DNA from: UBA2137 sp050251555
Lineage (GTDB): Bacteria > Pseudomonadota > Alphaproteobacteria > Micavibrionales > Micavibrionaceae
Direction of reading: 5' to 3'
Length of the DNA: 5,050 bases
Assembly: GCA_050251555.1 (NCBI GenBank)
Contig: JBFWMN010000081.1
Span: 1-5,050 of the forward strand
Both the position numbers and the translations under genes were made by a program. The notes below the pieces were generated by a model. The model made no database searches. It was not told the DNA's origin and was given only the letters and a program-made list of their open reading frames with translations. Of the stretch, positions 1 to 5,050 are shown in pieces. Within the stretch, counting starts at the first letter, position 1, and every line of letters begins with the position of its first letter.

Positions 1-786
1 GATCAGTTTCTCGTCGCTGCCGTTGATCAGGAAGCTTGGTGTAGAGTTAATCTGGTAAAGCTTTCCGGCTTCCTGAATGTTGGTCATCAGGCCCGCACGA
101 ATATTTTCGTCACCCATGCATTTGTCAAAAGCTTCATCCGACATACCGGCAAGCTTGGCATTTTGCTTCAGCTTATCCATGTAATTGTCTTCGAACGCCC
201 ATTTGTCCTGTGTTTCGAACAAAAGCTGCATGAAGCTGACATACTGGTCTTCAGGCAAGCAGCGCAAAATCTGGCTGGCATCCAAAGCAGGTTTGTTTAA
301 CGGCAACTCGCGGAAGATAAAACGGACTTTACCTGTATCGATATAGTTTTTGCGGATCTCAGGAAATGTTTCTGTGTGGAAACTTGCACAGTGACTGCAT
401 GTCAAAGAGCTGAACTCCGTAACCGTAATCGGTGCGGTCTCGCTGCCCAGTGAGCGGGTCGGCAAGGTCACTATTTTTTCCGCAGCAGGCTGCTCGGAAG
501 GCACTTCAACGACTTTGGTATCGCGAACAACGCTCTCATCATCACCTTGTGCGGCTTCGGATGCCGTATCGGTTGCAGGTGTTTCGCTTGCCTCTTCAGT
601 GGCAGGGGCGGGCTCCGCATCACCGACAATCAGTGTGCCTTCTTCAGCGGTTTGGGTTTGTTCTGTTTTTGAACCGCTCATGTTTTTGGTTGCGGCATAG
701 GTGAAATATCCAACCGCCATCAAAACAATAATAATCGCAGCAATCGCCACCGCACCTAAACCGGATTTCTTTTCAGAGTCAGCCAT
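1..786 (-). CDS. DsbA-family thiol:disulfide oxidoreductase, membrane-anchored, 3' end outside window
   Basis: Probable periplasmic thiol oxidoreductase of the DsbA/Thioredoxin_4 type, which introduces or isomerises disulfides in exported proteins. The visible part is 262 codons with no stop, so the C-terminus lies beyond the left edge. Residues 9-33 form one hydrophobic segment after a short charged start (MADSEKKSG). It has no obvious cleavage site, so it is probably an uncleaved anchor. Residues about 35-105 are a low-complexity Ala/Thr/Glu/Pro linker. The thioredoxin fold starts near 108. The active site is Cys130-Ser-His-Cys133, followed by a conserved-looking FHTETFP stretch, and the cis-proline is in STPSF (Pro250). 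Two further cysteines, 176 and 223, could form the structural disulfide seen in some relatives. Position 2 of the CxxC is Ser rather than the Pro of classical DsbA. The start is supported by AAGGA 6 bases upstream. It lies 177 bases downstream of the OmpA-like gene and may have its own promoter. The family call is secure; the client proteins are unknown. Confidence 0.88.
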   Translation of the reverse strand, partial: MADSEKKSGLGAVAIAAIIIVLMAVGYFTYAATKNMSGSKTEQTQTAEEGTLIVGDAEPAPATEEASETPATDTASEAAQGDDESVVRDTKVVEVPSEQPAAEKIVTLPTRSLGSETAPITVTEFSSLTCSHCASFHTETFPEIRKNYIDTGKVRFIFRELPLNKPALDASQILRCLPEDQYVSFMQLLFETQDKWAFEDNYMDKLKQNAKLAGMSDEAFDKCMGDENIRAGLMTNIQEAGKLYQINSTPSFLINGSDEKLI

Positions 787-792
787 GTTCTT

Positions 793-797
793 TCCTT
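793..797 (-). promoter_or_regulatory. Ribosome binding site of the DsbA-family gene
   Basis: On the - strand the sequence reads AAGGA, 6 bases before the ATG at 786. It is the clearest Shine-Dalgarno match in the window and fixes the start just ahead of the membrane anchor. By contrast, dciA, mutY and the IMPase gene have little or no such match. Confidence 0.6.
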
Positions 798-824
798 TAT
801 CCAAAAGACTGTTATAAGCCGCTA

Positions 825-840
825 ACAGGCATAAACCTGT
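825..840 (-). other. Small hairpin in the dsbA leader
   Basis: ACAGG (825-829) is a perfect complement of CCTGT (836-840) around a 6-base loop. If transcription starts near 875, this 5-bp hairpin lies in the 5' untranslated region, upstream of the ribosome binding site. It has no adjacent U-run, so it is not an intrinsic terminator. It is short enough to be chance. Confidence 0.25.
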
Positions 841-856
841 CAGGGCGGGTTGATCA

Positions 857-875
857 TTTCTATCTGAAATAGAAA
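857..875 (-). promoter_or_regulatory. 7-bp inverted repeat near the putative dsbA transcription start
   Basis: TTTCTAT (857-863) and ATAGAAA (869-875) are perfect inverted complements separated by CTGAA. The palindrome lies 3 bases downstream of the putative -10 box at 879-884. It is therefore placed like an operator overlapping the transcription start, or like a 5'-terminal mRNA hairpin. The geometry is seen directly. The function is inferred, and no known regulator site is recognised. Confidence 0.35.
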
Positions 876-878
876 GCT

Positions 879-909
879 ATACTAGCAGACGTATTTTTCC
901 AGATGCCAG
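879..909 (-). promoter_or_regulatory. Possible promoter of the DsbA-family gene
   Basis: Read on the - strand, TAGTAT (884-879) is a 4/6 match to a sigma70 -10 box. CTGGCA (909-904) is a 4/6 match to the -35 box, at a long spacing of 19 bases. The 177-base gap after the OmpA-like gene makes an independent promoter plausible, but the boxes are weak and read-through from the upstream operon is equally possible. Confidence 0.25.
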
Positions 910-928
910 TTGATTTCTTGCTGTTTCA

Positions 929-959
929 CCGCTTTATCCACGTTTTAAGCGGCTTTTTT
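929..959 (+). terminator. Hairpin plus T-tract, oriented for + strand transcription
   Basis: CCGCTT (929-934) pairs perfectly with AAGCGG (947-952) around a 12-base loop, followed by C and six T (954-959). This is the form of a modest intrinsic terminator on the + strand. All genes around it are on the - strand. In that direction the same hairpin follows the OmpA-gene stop by about 10 bases but has no U-run after it. It may limit antisense transcription entering the OmpA-like gene, or act only as a 3'-end stabilising hairpin for that gene's mRNA. The 12-base loop makes it weak. Confidence 0.35.
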
Positions 960-963
960 ATCT

Positions 964-2241
964 TTAATCGCTCACAATCAAATCAACGAAATCAGACTGC
1001 GCCTCACCCGACATCGAGCCCATGGCCTTGATTTCAATGCGGGAAGGGAAAATACCCTGCTTCATGATCCATGCCCGTACAGCCAGTCCGCGTGCCAATG
1101 ACAGGCGGCGCGCATCAATTTCTTCCTGACCTTGGGCTTTGGACGCATAGGCGCGGATAAAGAGTTTCGCCGTGCCGTGTTCCTGCATCGTTTTAACAAC
1201 CGAAGCCATTACTTCCTCGGATCCATCCGCCGTCACCGTTTCACCGGCCGGGAAAGTCACACGCGTCTTTTCGGCATCCATCGGTACAAGAGGACAAGAG
1301 AGAGCTTCAAAGCGCTTAATATCTGCCGCTGTAATCGGCAAAGGTTCGGCTTCAACGTCTGCATAGCCTGCCTTTTTGATCTGCTCTCCCTTAATTTCAA
1401 CAGGTGGCGGTGCATTCGCCTCAATATAAGGCTTTAGGAACAACTCGTCTTTTAAAGGCTTCAGGGCAGGTTTGGGGGAGCCGTAAATACGGCGACCATC
1501 CGACATATCCTCGCCGACTATCGGGGCAGGCGGTAGTAACATGGCTTGCGTGTCCTCATTATAGACACAGGTCACATCCTTTTCAGGCAAAAGCTGAACA
1601 GGCTTTATCACATCGACAATGCGCTCCGGTCTGGCAGGTGTTGCTGCCATCGACGGCATCATAAAATCATCATCGGGCACACGCACGTCCTGCGAGGCCT
1701 TTGGCGTGGCAACAACTGGCGCTGTCTCTTCAATTTCAGGCTCTATAATATCTTCAGGGGCAGGTGTAGGCGTTAGGTTCGTAGCAGTCACCTGAACGTC
1801 CTCAACAATGTCTTCAATCGGCTCTTCCTTAGCGATCACAGGCACGGCAGGTTTGGGTGTAGGGCGCGGGATCGTTTCCGAAGCGTGCGTTGCTATCACT
1901 TGCGGTTTGGAAGGCTCATGAACGGGAACCTGTAAAATCTGTTGTTTGCTTACTTTGGGTTTTACGGGCGCTTTTGCTTGAACGCGCTTTTGCTTATTCA
2001 GTGGGTCGCCTTGTGTGATCGGGGCCATCAAGCGCGCAGGGGCAGATGGAGCAGGGGTCGGAGCAGCCTTTGGCGCAACAGGCGCTGGAGCCTGTGCGGG
2101 GGCCGTTCCGCCAAACATCGGAGGCGGCGTGTAATTTTGTAGCGTTTGGGCTTCAACGTGCGATGTTGCCAGAAGCAAAAAAGCTCCGACCGCCAAGCGG
2201 AGAAGGTTTTGTCTCCGTTTGTGCCCGTCGCTCAAACTCAC
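964..2241 (-). CDS. Exported proline-rich protein with C-terminal OmpA-like domain
   Basis: A 425-residue envelope protein. A signal peptide is evident: KRR at 8-10, a hydrophobic core at about 16-26, and a probable cleavage after VEA31. Residues 36 to about 315 are a low-complexity Pro/Ala/Lys/Glu region, including PPP at 39-41 and 278-280, and are probably an extended spacer across the periplasm. Residues about 326-425 resemble the OmpA C-terminal peptidoglycan-associated domain. They include the alphaproteobacterial pattern ARRLSLARG (377-385), with Arg384 matching the conserved peptidoglycan-contacting arginine, followed by GIFPSRIEIKAMG. The aspartate of the usual GHTD motif is not visible; AYASKAQG occupies that place. 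No beta-barrel or lipobox is seen. The only cysteines are 225 and 316. Translation probably starts at GTG 2241, which overlaps the upstream IMPase stop as GTGA; no in-frame ATG precedes the signal peptide. The role is probably cell-wall tethering or envelope spacing. The exact function is unknown. Confidence 0.82.
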   Translation of the reverse strand: MSLSDGHKRRQNLLRLAVGAFLLLATSHVEAQTLQNYTPPPMFGGTAPAQAPAPVAPKAAPTPAPSAPARLMAPITQGDPLNKQKRVQAKAPVKPKVSKQQILQVPVHEPSKPQVIATHASETIPRPTPKPAVPVIAKEEPIEDIVEDVQVTATNLTPTPAPEDIIEPEIEETAPVVATPKASQDVRVPDDDFMMPSMAATPARPERIVDVIKPVQLLPEKDVTCVYNEDTQAMLLPPAPIVGEDMSDGRRIYGSPKPALKPLKDELFLKPYIEANAPPPVEIKGEQIKKAGYADVEAEPLPITAADIKRFEALSCPLVPMDAEKTRVTFPAGETVTADGSEEVMASVVKTMQEHGTAKLFIRAYASKAQGQEEIDARRLSLARGLAVRAWIMKQGIFPSRIEIKAMGSMSGEAQSDFVDLIVSD

Positions 2242-3035
2242 GCTTTATAATCCACCAGTTTTTCAATGAGAGGATGAATATGTGTATTCGACGCAATCAG
2301 TGCGCCTGAGCGAACAGGGTCTGTTTCGCTTTTATCGGTCGAGACAATCGTGCCGCCCGCTTCTTTGACGATCAGAGCGCCCGCAGCCACATCCCATGCA
2401 TTTAAGCCCTCTTCCCAGAAAGCATCGGCACGACCGCAAGCCACATAAGCCAGATCCAGTGCGGCAGATCCCATACGGCGGAAGGAAATATCGGTATCAA
2501 GTACTTGGGAAAGTTGTCCCATGTAGCGCTTGTGCCATGAACGGGCGGAAACAGGTGAGCCGCCCATAACCAGTGCGCCTTCCAGCTTCGTACGGCCTGA
2601 CACGCGCATACGACGGTTACGCATAAAGGCGCCCGTGCCTTTTTCAGCCGTAAACATCTCATCCTGAACGGGATCGTAAATCAGACCTGCAACAATCTCA
2701 CCCTTACGCTCAAGGGCGATGCTGATGCACCATTGCGGTATGCCGTGCAGGAAGTTTGTCGTTCCATCCAGTGGATCAATAATAAAGATGTTCTCAGGGT
2801 CCTCACCTTTGATCGCGCCACTTTCTTCCATGAGGAATGAATAGGAGGGACGCGCCTTGGAGAGCTCGCGGTGAAGAATCTGTTCAGCACGACGATCTGC
2901 AGCCGACACAAAATCGGCGGGACCTTTACGCGAGACCTGCAATTGCTCAACCTCGCCAAAATCACGTAAGAGGCTTTTGGAAGCAGCTTCTGCTGCCTTG
3001 ATCATAACATTGAGGTCGGGGGAACGGAGTGCCAT
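2238..3035 (-). CDS. suhB: Inositol monophosphatase family protein (SuhB-like)
   Basis: A 265-residue, full-length member of the Mg2+-dependent, Li+-sensitive phosphatase family, which hydrolyses inositol-1-phosphate and related sugar or nucleotide monophosphates in the cytoplasm. The metal-binding motifs are intact. MEES supplies Glu70, IDPLDGTTNF supplies Asp87, Leu89, Asp90, Gly91 and Thr92, and WDVAAG (214-219) supplies Asp215. The start MALRSP and the VSRKGPADFVSAAD stretch (34-47) are typical of alphaproteobacterial homologues and support the ATG at 3035, although the Shine-Dalgarno match is poor. It lies 29 bases after efp with no terminator between them, and overlaps the next gene by 4 bases, so it is the middle of an operon. 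In E. coli the family member SuhB also acts in rRNA antitermination. Whether this protein does so, or which substrate it prefers, cannot be read from the sequence. The symbol reflects family, not proven function. Confidence 0.9.
   Translation of the reverse strand: MALRSPDLNVMIKAAEAASKSLLRDFGEVEQLQVSRKGPADFVSAADRRAEQILHRELSKARPSYSFLMEESGAIKGEDPENIFIIDPLDGTTNFLHGIPQWCISIALERKGEIVAGLIYDPVQDEMFTAEKGTGAFMRNRRMRVSGRTKLEGALVMGGSPVSARSWHKRYMGQLSQVLDTDISFRRMGSAALDLAYVACGRADAFWEEGLNAWDVAAGALIVKEAGGTIVSTDKSETDPVRSGALIASNTHIHPLIEKLVDYKA
2251..2256 (-). promoter_or_regulatory. Ribosome binding site supporting the GTG start of the OmpA-like gene
   Basis: On the - strand GGTGGA lies 9 bases before the GTG at 2241, inside the last codons of the IMPase gene. 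Together with the GTGA stop/start overlap, this supports reinitiation by ribosomes finishing the upstream gene and the choice of a GTG start. Confidence 0.45.
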
Positions 3036-3064
3036 AATTGAACTGCTTTTTCTTTTTTATAGGA

Positions 3065-3631
3065 TTAGTCTTTGTAACGCTCGACATAGGAGCCGTCTTC
3101 GGTCTTGACAACAATCTTGATGCCGACACCGATATGCGGGGGAACCATCACACGCACACCATTATCCAGAATGGCGGGCTTGTAAGATGTGGTTGCCGTT
3201 TGCCCCTTAATCACAGGCTCGGCTTCGATAATTTCAAAAACCGCCGTGTCAGGAAGGGTTGCTGCCAAAGCTTTACCTTCATAGGTCTCAAGCTCAACAA
3301 CCATACCGTCTTGCAAAAATCTGACGGGATCACCGAAAACATCACGGGGGACCAAAACCTGCTCGTAGGTTTCGGTATGCATCAGCGTGACATTGTCATC
3401 ATCCTGATAGAGATACTGGTAATCTTCCTGATCAAGGCGCACGCGCTCAACAGACTCTTGCGTACGGAAACGCACAACCGTTTTGTTGCCGTTTTCAACG
3501 TCACGCATGGTCACGTTAATATAGGAACCGCCTTTACCGGGCTGCGAAATATCGCCCGAAATGATGGAAAACAAACGGCCTTCATGCTCGATGATATTAC
3601 CGTTTTTAAGGGTGATTGCGTTCACTTTCAT
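3065..3631 (-). CDS. efp: Translation elongation factor P
   Basis: A 188-residue, full-length EF-P, which binds between the ribosomal P and E sites and relieves stalling at consecutive prolines. The three beta-barrel domains are visible: a KOW-like N-domain (about 1-62), an OB domain (about 65-125) and a C-terminal OB domain (about 128-187). The N-domain loop QPGKGGSY places Lys33 at the position that is beta-lysylated in E. coli (Lys34). An EpmA/EpmB-type modification is therefore possible, but no modifying enzyme is in this window. The C-domain contains the family signature YKPAILDNGVRVMVPP. The start MKVNAI is standard. The upstream sequence has only a weak GAAG-type ribosome site. It lies 38 bases after dciA and 29 bases before the IMPase gene, all on the - strand, so it is probably part of one transcript. 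No separate strong promoter is evident. Confidence 0.96.
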   Translation of the reverse strand: MKVNAITLKNGNIIEHEGRLFSIISGDISQPGKGGSYINVTMRDVENGNKTVVRFRTQESVERVRLDQEDYQYLYQDDDNVTLMHTETYEQVLVPRDVFGDPVRFLQDGMVVELETYEGKALAATLPDTAVFEIIEAEPVIKGQTATTSYKPAILDNGVRVMVPPHIGVGIKIVVKTEDGSYVERYKD

Positions 3632-3658
3632 GGGAATTCACTTCTTTATTCTTAAAGC

Positions 3659-3679
3659 GGGTTCGCGTGTCAGGAACCC
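3659..3679 (-). other. Hairpin spanning the dciA stop codon
   Basis: GGGTTC (3659-3664) and GAACCC (3674-3679) are perfect 6-bp complements with a 9-base loop. On the - strand the dciA TGA stop lies inside that loop. The bases that follow (GCTTTAAGAA) do not form a U-tract, so it is not a classical terminator. It could be an RNA processing or stability element between dciA and the highly used efp message, or coincidence. Confidence 0.35.
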
Positions 3680-4161
3680 TGATTATGTTTCTCGTGCTCT
3701 TTTAATACAGATTTTCCAAGGTTCTTCAAGCTTGCTTTCAACTCTTCGTCCTCAATATCGGCAAGAAGTGTCTCCAGCCCCTCGGTTTGCTCTTCGGAGA
3801 GCATGATTTCAGGCTCTTTTTTAGATGCAGCTTGCGCCTTTGCGCTTCCGATACTCTCCACAAATTCAATGTCATGCACGAAATCGGGACCCATGATGCG
3901 GTAGATGCGTTCCAGAATGAGGCCTTTTTGATAATGGATCAGCGTCGAACGGGCAGGGGGTACGCCGACTACCAGAATGCGATACATCTCGCTTTTCCGT
4001 TTTTGCGTGCGGATTTTGACAGGCTGAACATCCGCTGCGAAGGCTTCGCCTATCACGGAGGGCCAATATTCAAGAAGACGGCCCAAAGCCACAAACTTTT
4101 TCTCAAAAGTTTTGCCGCTGATGGAGCGTATTCCTTCACCCAAATGTTTTAATCCTGACAT
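3670..4161 (-). CDS. dciA: DciA-like helicase-loading protein (DUF721 family)
   Basis: A 163-residue protein matching the DUF721/DciA family. In bacteria lacking DnaC or DnaI, DciA interacts with the replicative helicase DnaB and promotes its loading at the origin. The core KH-like region spans about residues 20-100. Its signature is LLEYWPSVIGEAFAADVQPVKI (29-50, the W...VGE...A...P pattern), followed by the strand YRILVVGV, and ERIYRIMGPDF (84-94). The C-terminal tail (about 104-163) is charged, rich in Lys/Glu, and likely flexible or helical. The ATG at 4161 is the only in-frame start; the nearest upstream in-frame codon of note is a TAA. No good Shine-Dalgarno is seen. It is divergent from mutY with 40 bases between the start codons, an arrangement I recall as common in alphaproteobacteria. 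It is probably the first gene of the leftward operon. The family call is firm; the DciA function is by homology. Confidence 0.8.
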   Translation of the reverse strand: MSGLKHLGEGIRSISGKTFEKKFVALGRLLEYWPSVIGEAFAADVQPVKIRTQKRKSEMYRILVVGVPPARSTLIHYQKGLILERIYRIMGPDFVHDIEFVESIGSAKAQAASKKEPEIMLSEEQTEGLETLLADIEDEELKASLKNLGKSVLKEHEKHNQGS

Positions 4162-4164
4162 GGC

Positions 4165-4193
4165 TTCAAACCATAAAGGCTTTTGGCTATGGT
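4165..4193 (+). promoter_or_regulatory. Candidate sigma70-type promoter for mutY
   Basis: TTCAAA (4165-4170, 4/6 match to the -35 box), a 17-base spacer, then TATGGT (4188-4193, 4/6 to the -10 box). Transcription would start about 4200-4202, on or next to the mutY ATG, giving a leaderless or nearly leaderless mRNA. This fits the absence of a Shine-Dalgarno. The boxes are imperfect; a promoter inside dciA is the alternative. Confidence 0.35.
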
Positions 4194-4198
4194 GTTAA
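4170..4198 (-). promoter_or_regulatory. Candidate sigma70-type promoter for the dciA-efp operon
   Basis: On the - strand TTAACA (4198-4193, 5/6 match to the -35 box), a 17-base spacer, then TATGGT (4175-4170, 4/6 to the -10 box). The predicted start is about 4163-4161, at the dciA ATG. It mirrors the mutY candidate. The -35 of each promoter shares one base with the -10 of the other, so both could not be occupied at once. Confidence 0.4.
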
Positions 4199-4201
4199 GC
4201 C

Positions 4202-5050
4202 ATGCATCTTCAGATTCCCATTTTTCGTGAAAAATTACTGGACTGGTACGACAGTCAGGCCCGCGCTTTGCCGTGGCGCGTTCCCGCCAATACGTCACCC
4301 GACCCATATAAAATCTGGCTCTCCGAAGTCATGCTTCAGCAAACGACCGTACAGGCCGTTATTCCTTATTATCTGAAGTTTCTGGCAAAGTGGCCGACCA
4401 TTCAGGATTTGGCAGCAGCCAGCCAAGACGATGTGAACAGGGAGTGGGCAGGACTTGGCTATTATTCACGGGCCAGAAACCTATTGGCATGCGCCAAAGA
4501 GATTGTCGCTCAAGGCGGCATATTTCCCCGTAACGGTGAAGGATTACAAGCCTTACCCGGGATCGGACCTTACACAGCCGCAGCAATTGCCTCAATTGCC
4601 TACAATATCCCCGCCAACGCGGCAGACGGCAATGTAGAGCGCGTCATGGCCCGTTATTTTGCCATTGAGACACCTTATCCTGAAGGGAAAAAACTGGCTC
4701 GCGACCACGCCGAAAGCTTTATTGGCGATTATGAGGGGCGACACGGCGACTATACGCAAGCCCTGATGGAGCTCGGCGCAACGATTTGCCGCCCTAAAAC
4801 CCCGTTATGCGGCGAATGCCCCGTTCGTGAAGGCTGCACAGCTTATCAGGCGGGCACGCAAAACGATTATCCTAAGCGCAGCCCCAAGAAAGCCTTGCCG
4901 CATAAATCAGCCTATGTCTTCCTGATACTGGACGGGAAGGGGAATATCTATACCGAAAAACGCCCTGAAAAGGGCATGGTAGGGGGAATGATCGGTTTTC
5001 CATGCACGGAATGGGATGAAATCGGAATAAAAAAGCAGGAAATACCACAC
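4202..5050 (+). CDS. mutY: A/G-specific adenine glycosylase MutY, 3' end outside window
   Basis: MutY removes adenine mispaired with 8-oxoguanine, starting base-excision repair that prevents G:C to T:A mutation. The 283 visible codons hold a complete catalytic region. SEVMLQQT carries the catalytic Glu42. AGLGYYSRARNL (83-94) is the family's minor-groove reading region. The helix-hairpin-helix LPGIGPYTAAAIAS is at 118-131, and ADGNVERVMAR carries the catalytic Asp142. The iron-sulfur cluster ligands Cys196, Cys203, Cys206 and Cys212 show the C-x6-C-x2-C-x5-C spacing. From about 236 the Nudix-like C-terminal domain that recognises 8-oxoguanine begins (KSAYVFLIL, then KGMVGGMIGFP), but its key FSH-type loop is past the right edge. 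The ATG at 4202 fits the family N-terminus; the upstream ATG at 4189 is out of frame. No Shine-Dalgarno is apparent. It is divergent from dciA. Confidence 0.95.
   Translation, partial: MHLQIPIFREKLLDWYDSQARALPWRVPANTSPDPYKIWLSEVMLQQTTVQAVIPYYLKFLAKWPTIQDLAAASQDDVNREWAGLGYYSRARNLLACAKEIVAQGGIFPRNGEGLQALPGIGPYTAAAIASIAYNIPANAADGNVERVMARYFAIETPYPEGKKLARDHAESFIGDYEGRHGDYTQALMELGATICRPKTPLCGECPVREGCTAYQAGTQNDYPKRSPKKALPHKSAYVFLILDGKGNIYTEKRPEKGMVGGMIGFPCTEWDEIGIKKQEIPH

Larger units (their letters stand above)
4159..4204. repeat. Imperfect dyad covering the whole mutY/dciA gap
   Basis: The left arm at 4159-4175 (CATGGCTTCAAACCATA) and the reverse complement of the right arm at 4188-4204 (TATGGTGTTAAGCCATG) agree at 15 of 17 positions, with a 12-base spacer at 4176-4187. 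The ends of the dyad are the two divergent start codons themselves. Symmetry of this length is more than the two ATG codons alone would impose, because 12 of the 14 non-start positions match. It could be a regulator site, a symmetric bidirectional promoter, or both. Confidence 0.7.

Noticed and set aside
432..704. 90-codon open frame on the + strand opposite the DsbA-family gene
   Set aside because: The translation is rich in Arg, Gln and Leu with no family resemblance. The opposite strand is a continuous DsbA-type coding frame with an anchor, a CxxC and a cis-proline.
1960..2130. Possible tandem repeat in the Pro/Ala-rich part of the OmpA-like gene
   Set aside because: The PAPAPVAPKAAPTPAP stretch is compositionally simple, but no repeat unit recurs at fixed length in the DNA. 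It is low-complexity linker sequence.
1404..2309. Several + strand open frames opposite the OmpA-like gene
   Set aside because: They arise from the proline/alanine-rich codons of the real gene, which read as Arg/Gly/Trp-rich frames on the other strand. None has a start context or domain.
3036..3064. A-rich gap between efp and the IMPase gene as a possible terminator or promoter
   Set aside because: The 29 bases contain no stem and no convincing -10/-35 pair. On the - strand the run is of A, not T, so it is not an intrinsic terminator for efp.
3038..3655. 205-codon open frame on the + strand opposite efp
   Set aside because: It lies antisense over the unmistakable efp gene. Its translation is rich in His, Asn, Phe and Arg, with no recognisable domain and no ribosome site. 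It is a shadow of efp codon use.
3787..4152. 121-codon open frame on the + strand opposite dciA
   Set aside because: It is antisense to a gene with the DUF721 signature, has no domain, and reflects third-position bias of the real gene.
4359..4595. 78-codon - strand open frame within mutY
   Set aside because: It overlaps the catalytic core of mutY, whose motifs are all intact in the + frame. The peptide resembles no known family.

Overview
The window looks like ordinary chromosomal DNA from a Gram-negative alphaproteobacterium. It is densely packed with housekeeping genes and has intermediate base composition. The lineage is inferred from protein style: the IMPase opening residues MALRSP, EF-P with a QPGKGGSY loop, a DciA/DUF721 gene divergent from mutY, and an OmpA-like domain with the ARRLSLARG pattern typical of alphaproteobacteria. 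I cannot place it further with confidence. I see no insertion sequence, phage gene, CRISPR array, tRNA, rRNA or defence system.

Layout from the right end. A 40-base gap at 4162-4201 separates two divergent units. On the + strand, mutY (A/G-specific adenine glycosylase) starts at 4202 and runs off the right edge. On the - strand, a compact array is read right to left: dciA/DUF721 (4161-3670), efp (3631-3065), an inositol-monophosphatase-family gene (3035-2238) and an OmpA-domain envelope protein (2241-964). The last pair overlaps by 4 bases (GTGA), which suggests translational coupling. After a 177-base gap follows a membrane-anchored periplasmic DsbA-family thiol oxidoreductase (786 to beyond position 1). 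The 177-base gap holds a possible promoter, a 7-bp palindrome, a small hairpin, and a hairpin with a T-tract oriented for + strand transcription.

The genes cover DNA repair (MutY), replicative helicase loading (DciA), translation of polyproline stretches (EF-P), sugar-phosphate or rRNA-processing functions (IMPase/SuhB family) and the cell envelope (OmpA-like, DsbA-like). Two links are plausible from sequence. EF-P is apparently co-transcribed with a proline-rich OmpA protein carrying two PPP motifs. That exported protein also has exactly two cysteines, and a DsbA-type oxidoreductase lies next to it.

The most unusual non-coding signal is the mutY/dciA gap. It is an imperfect dyad (arms 15/17 matched) running exactly from one start codon to the other. 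It can be read as two face-to-face sigma70-like promoters that would give nearly leaderless mRNAs.
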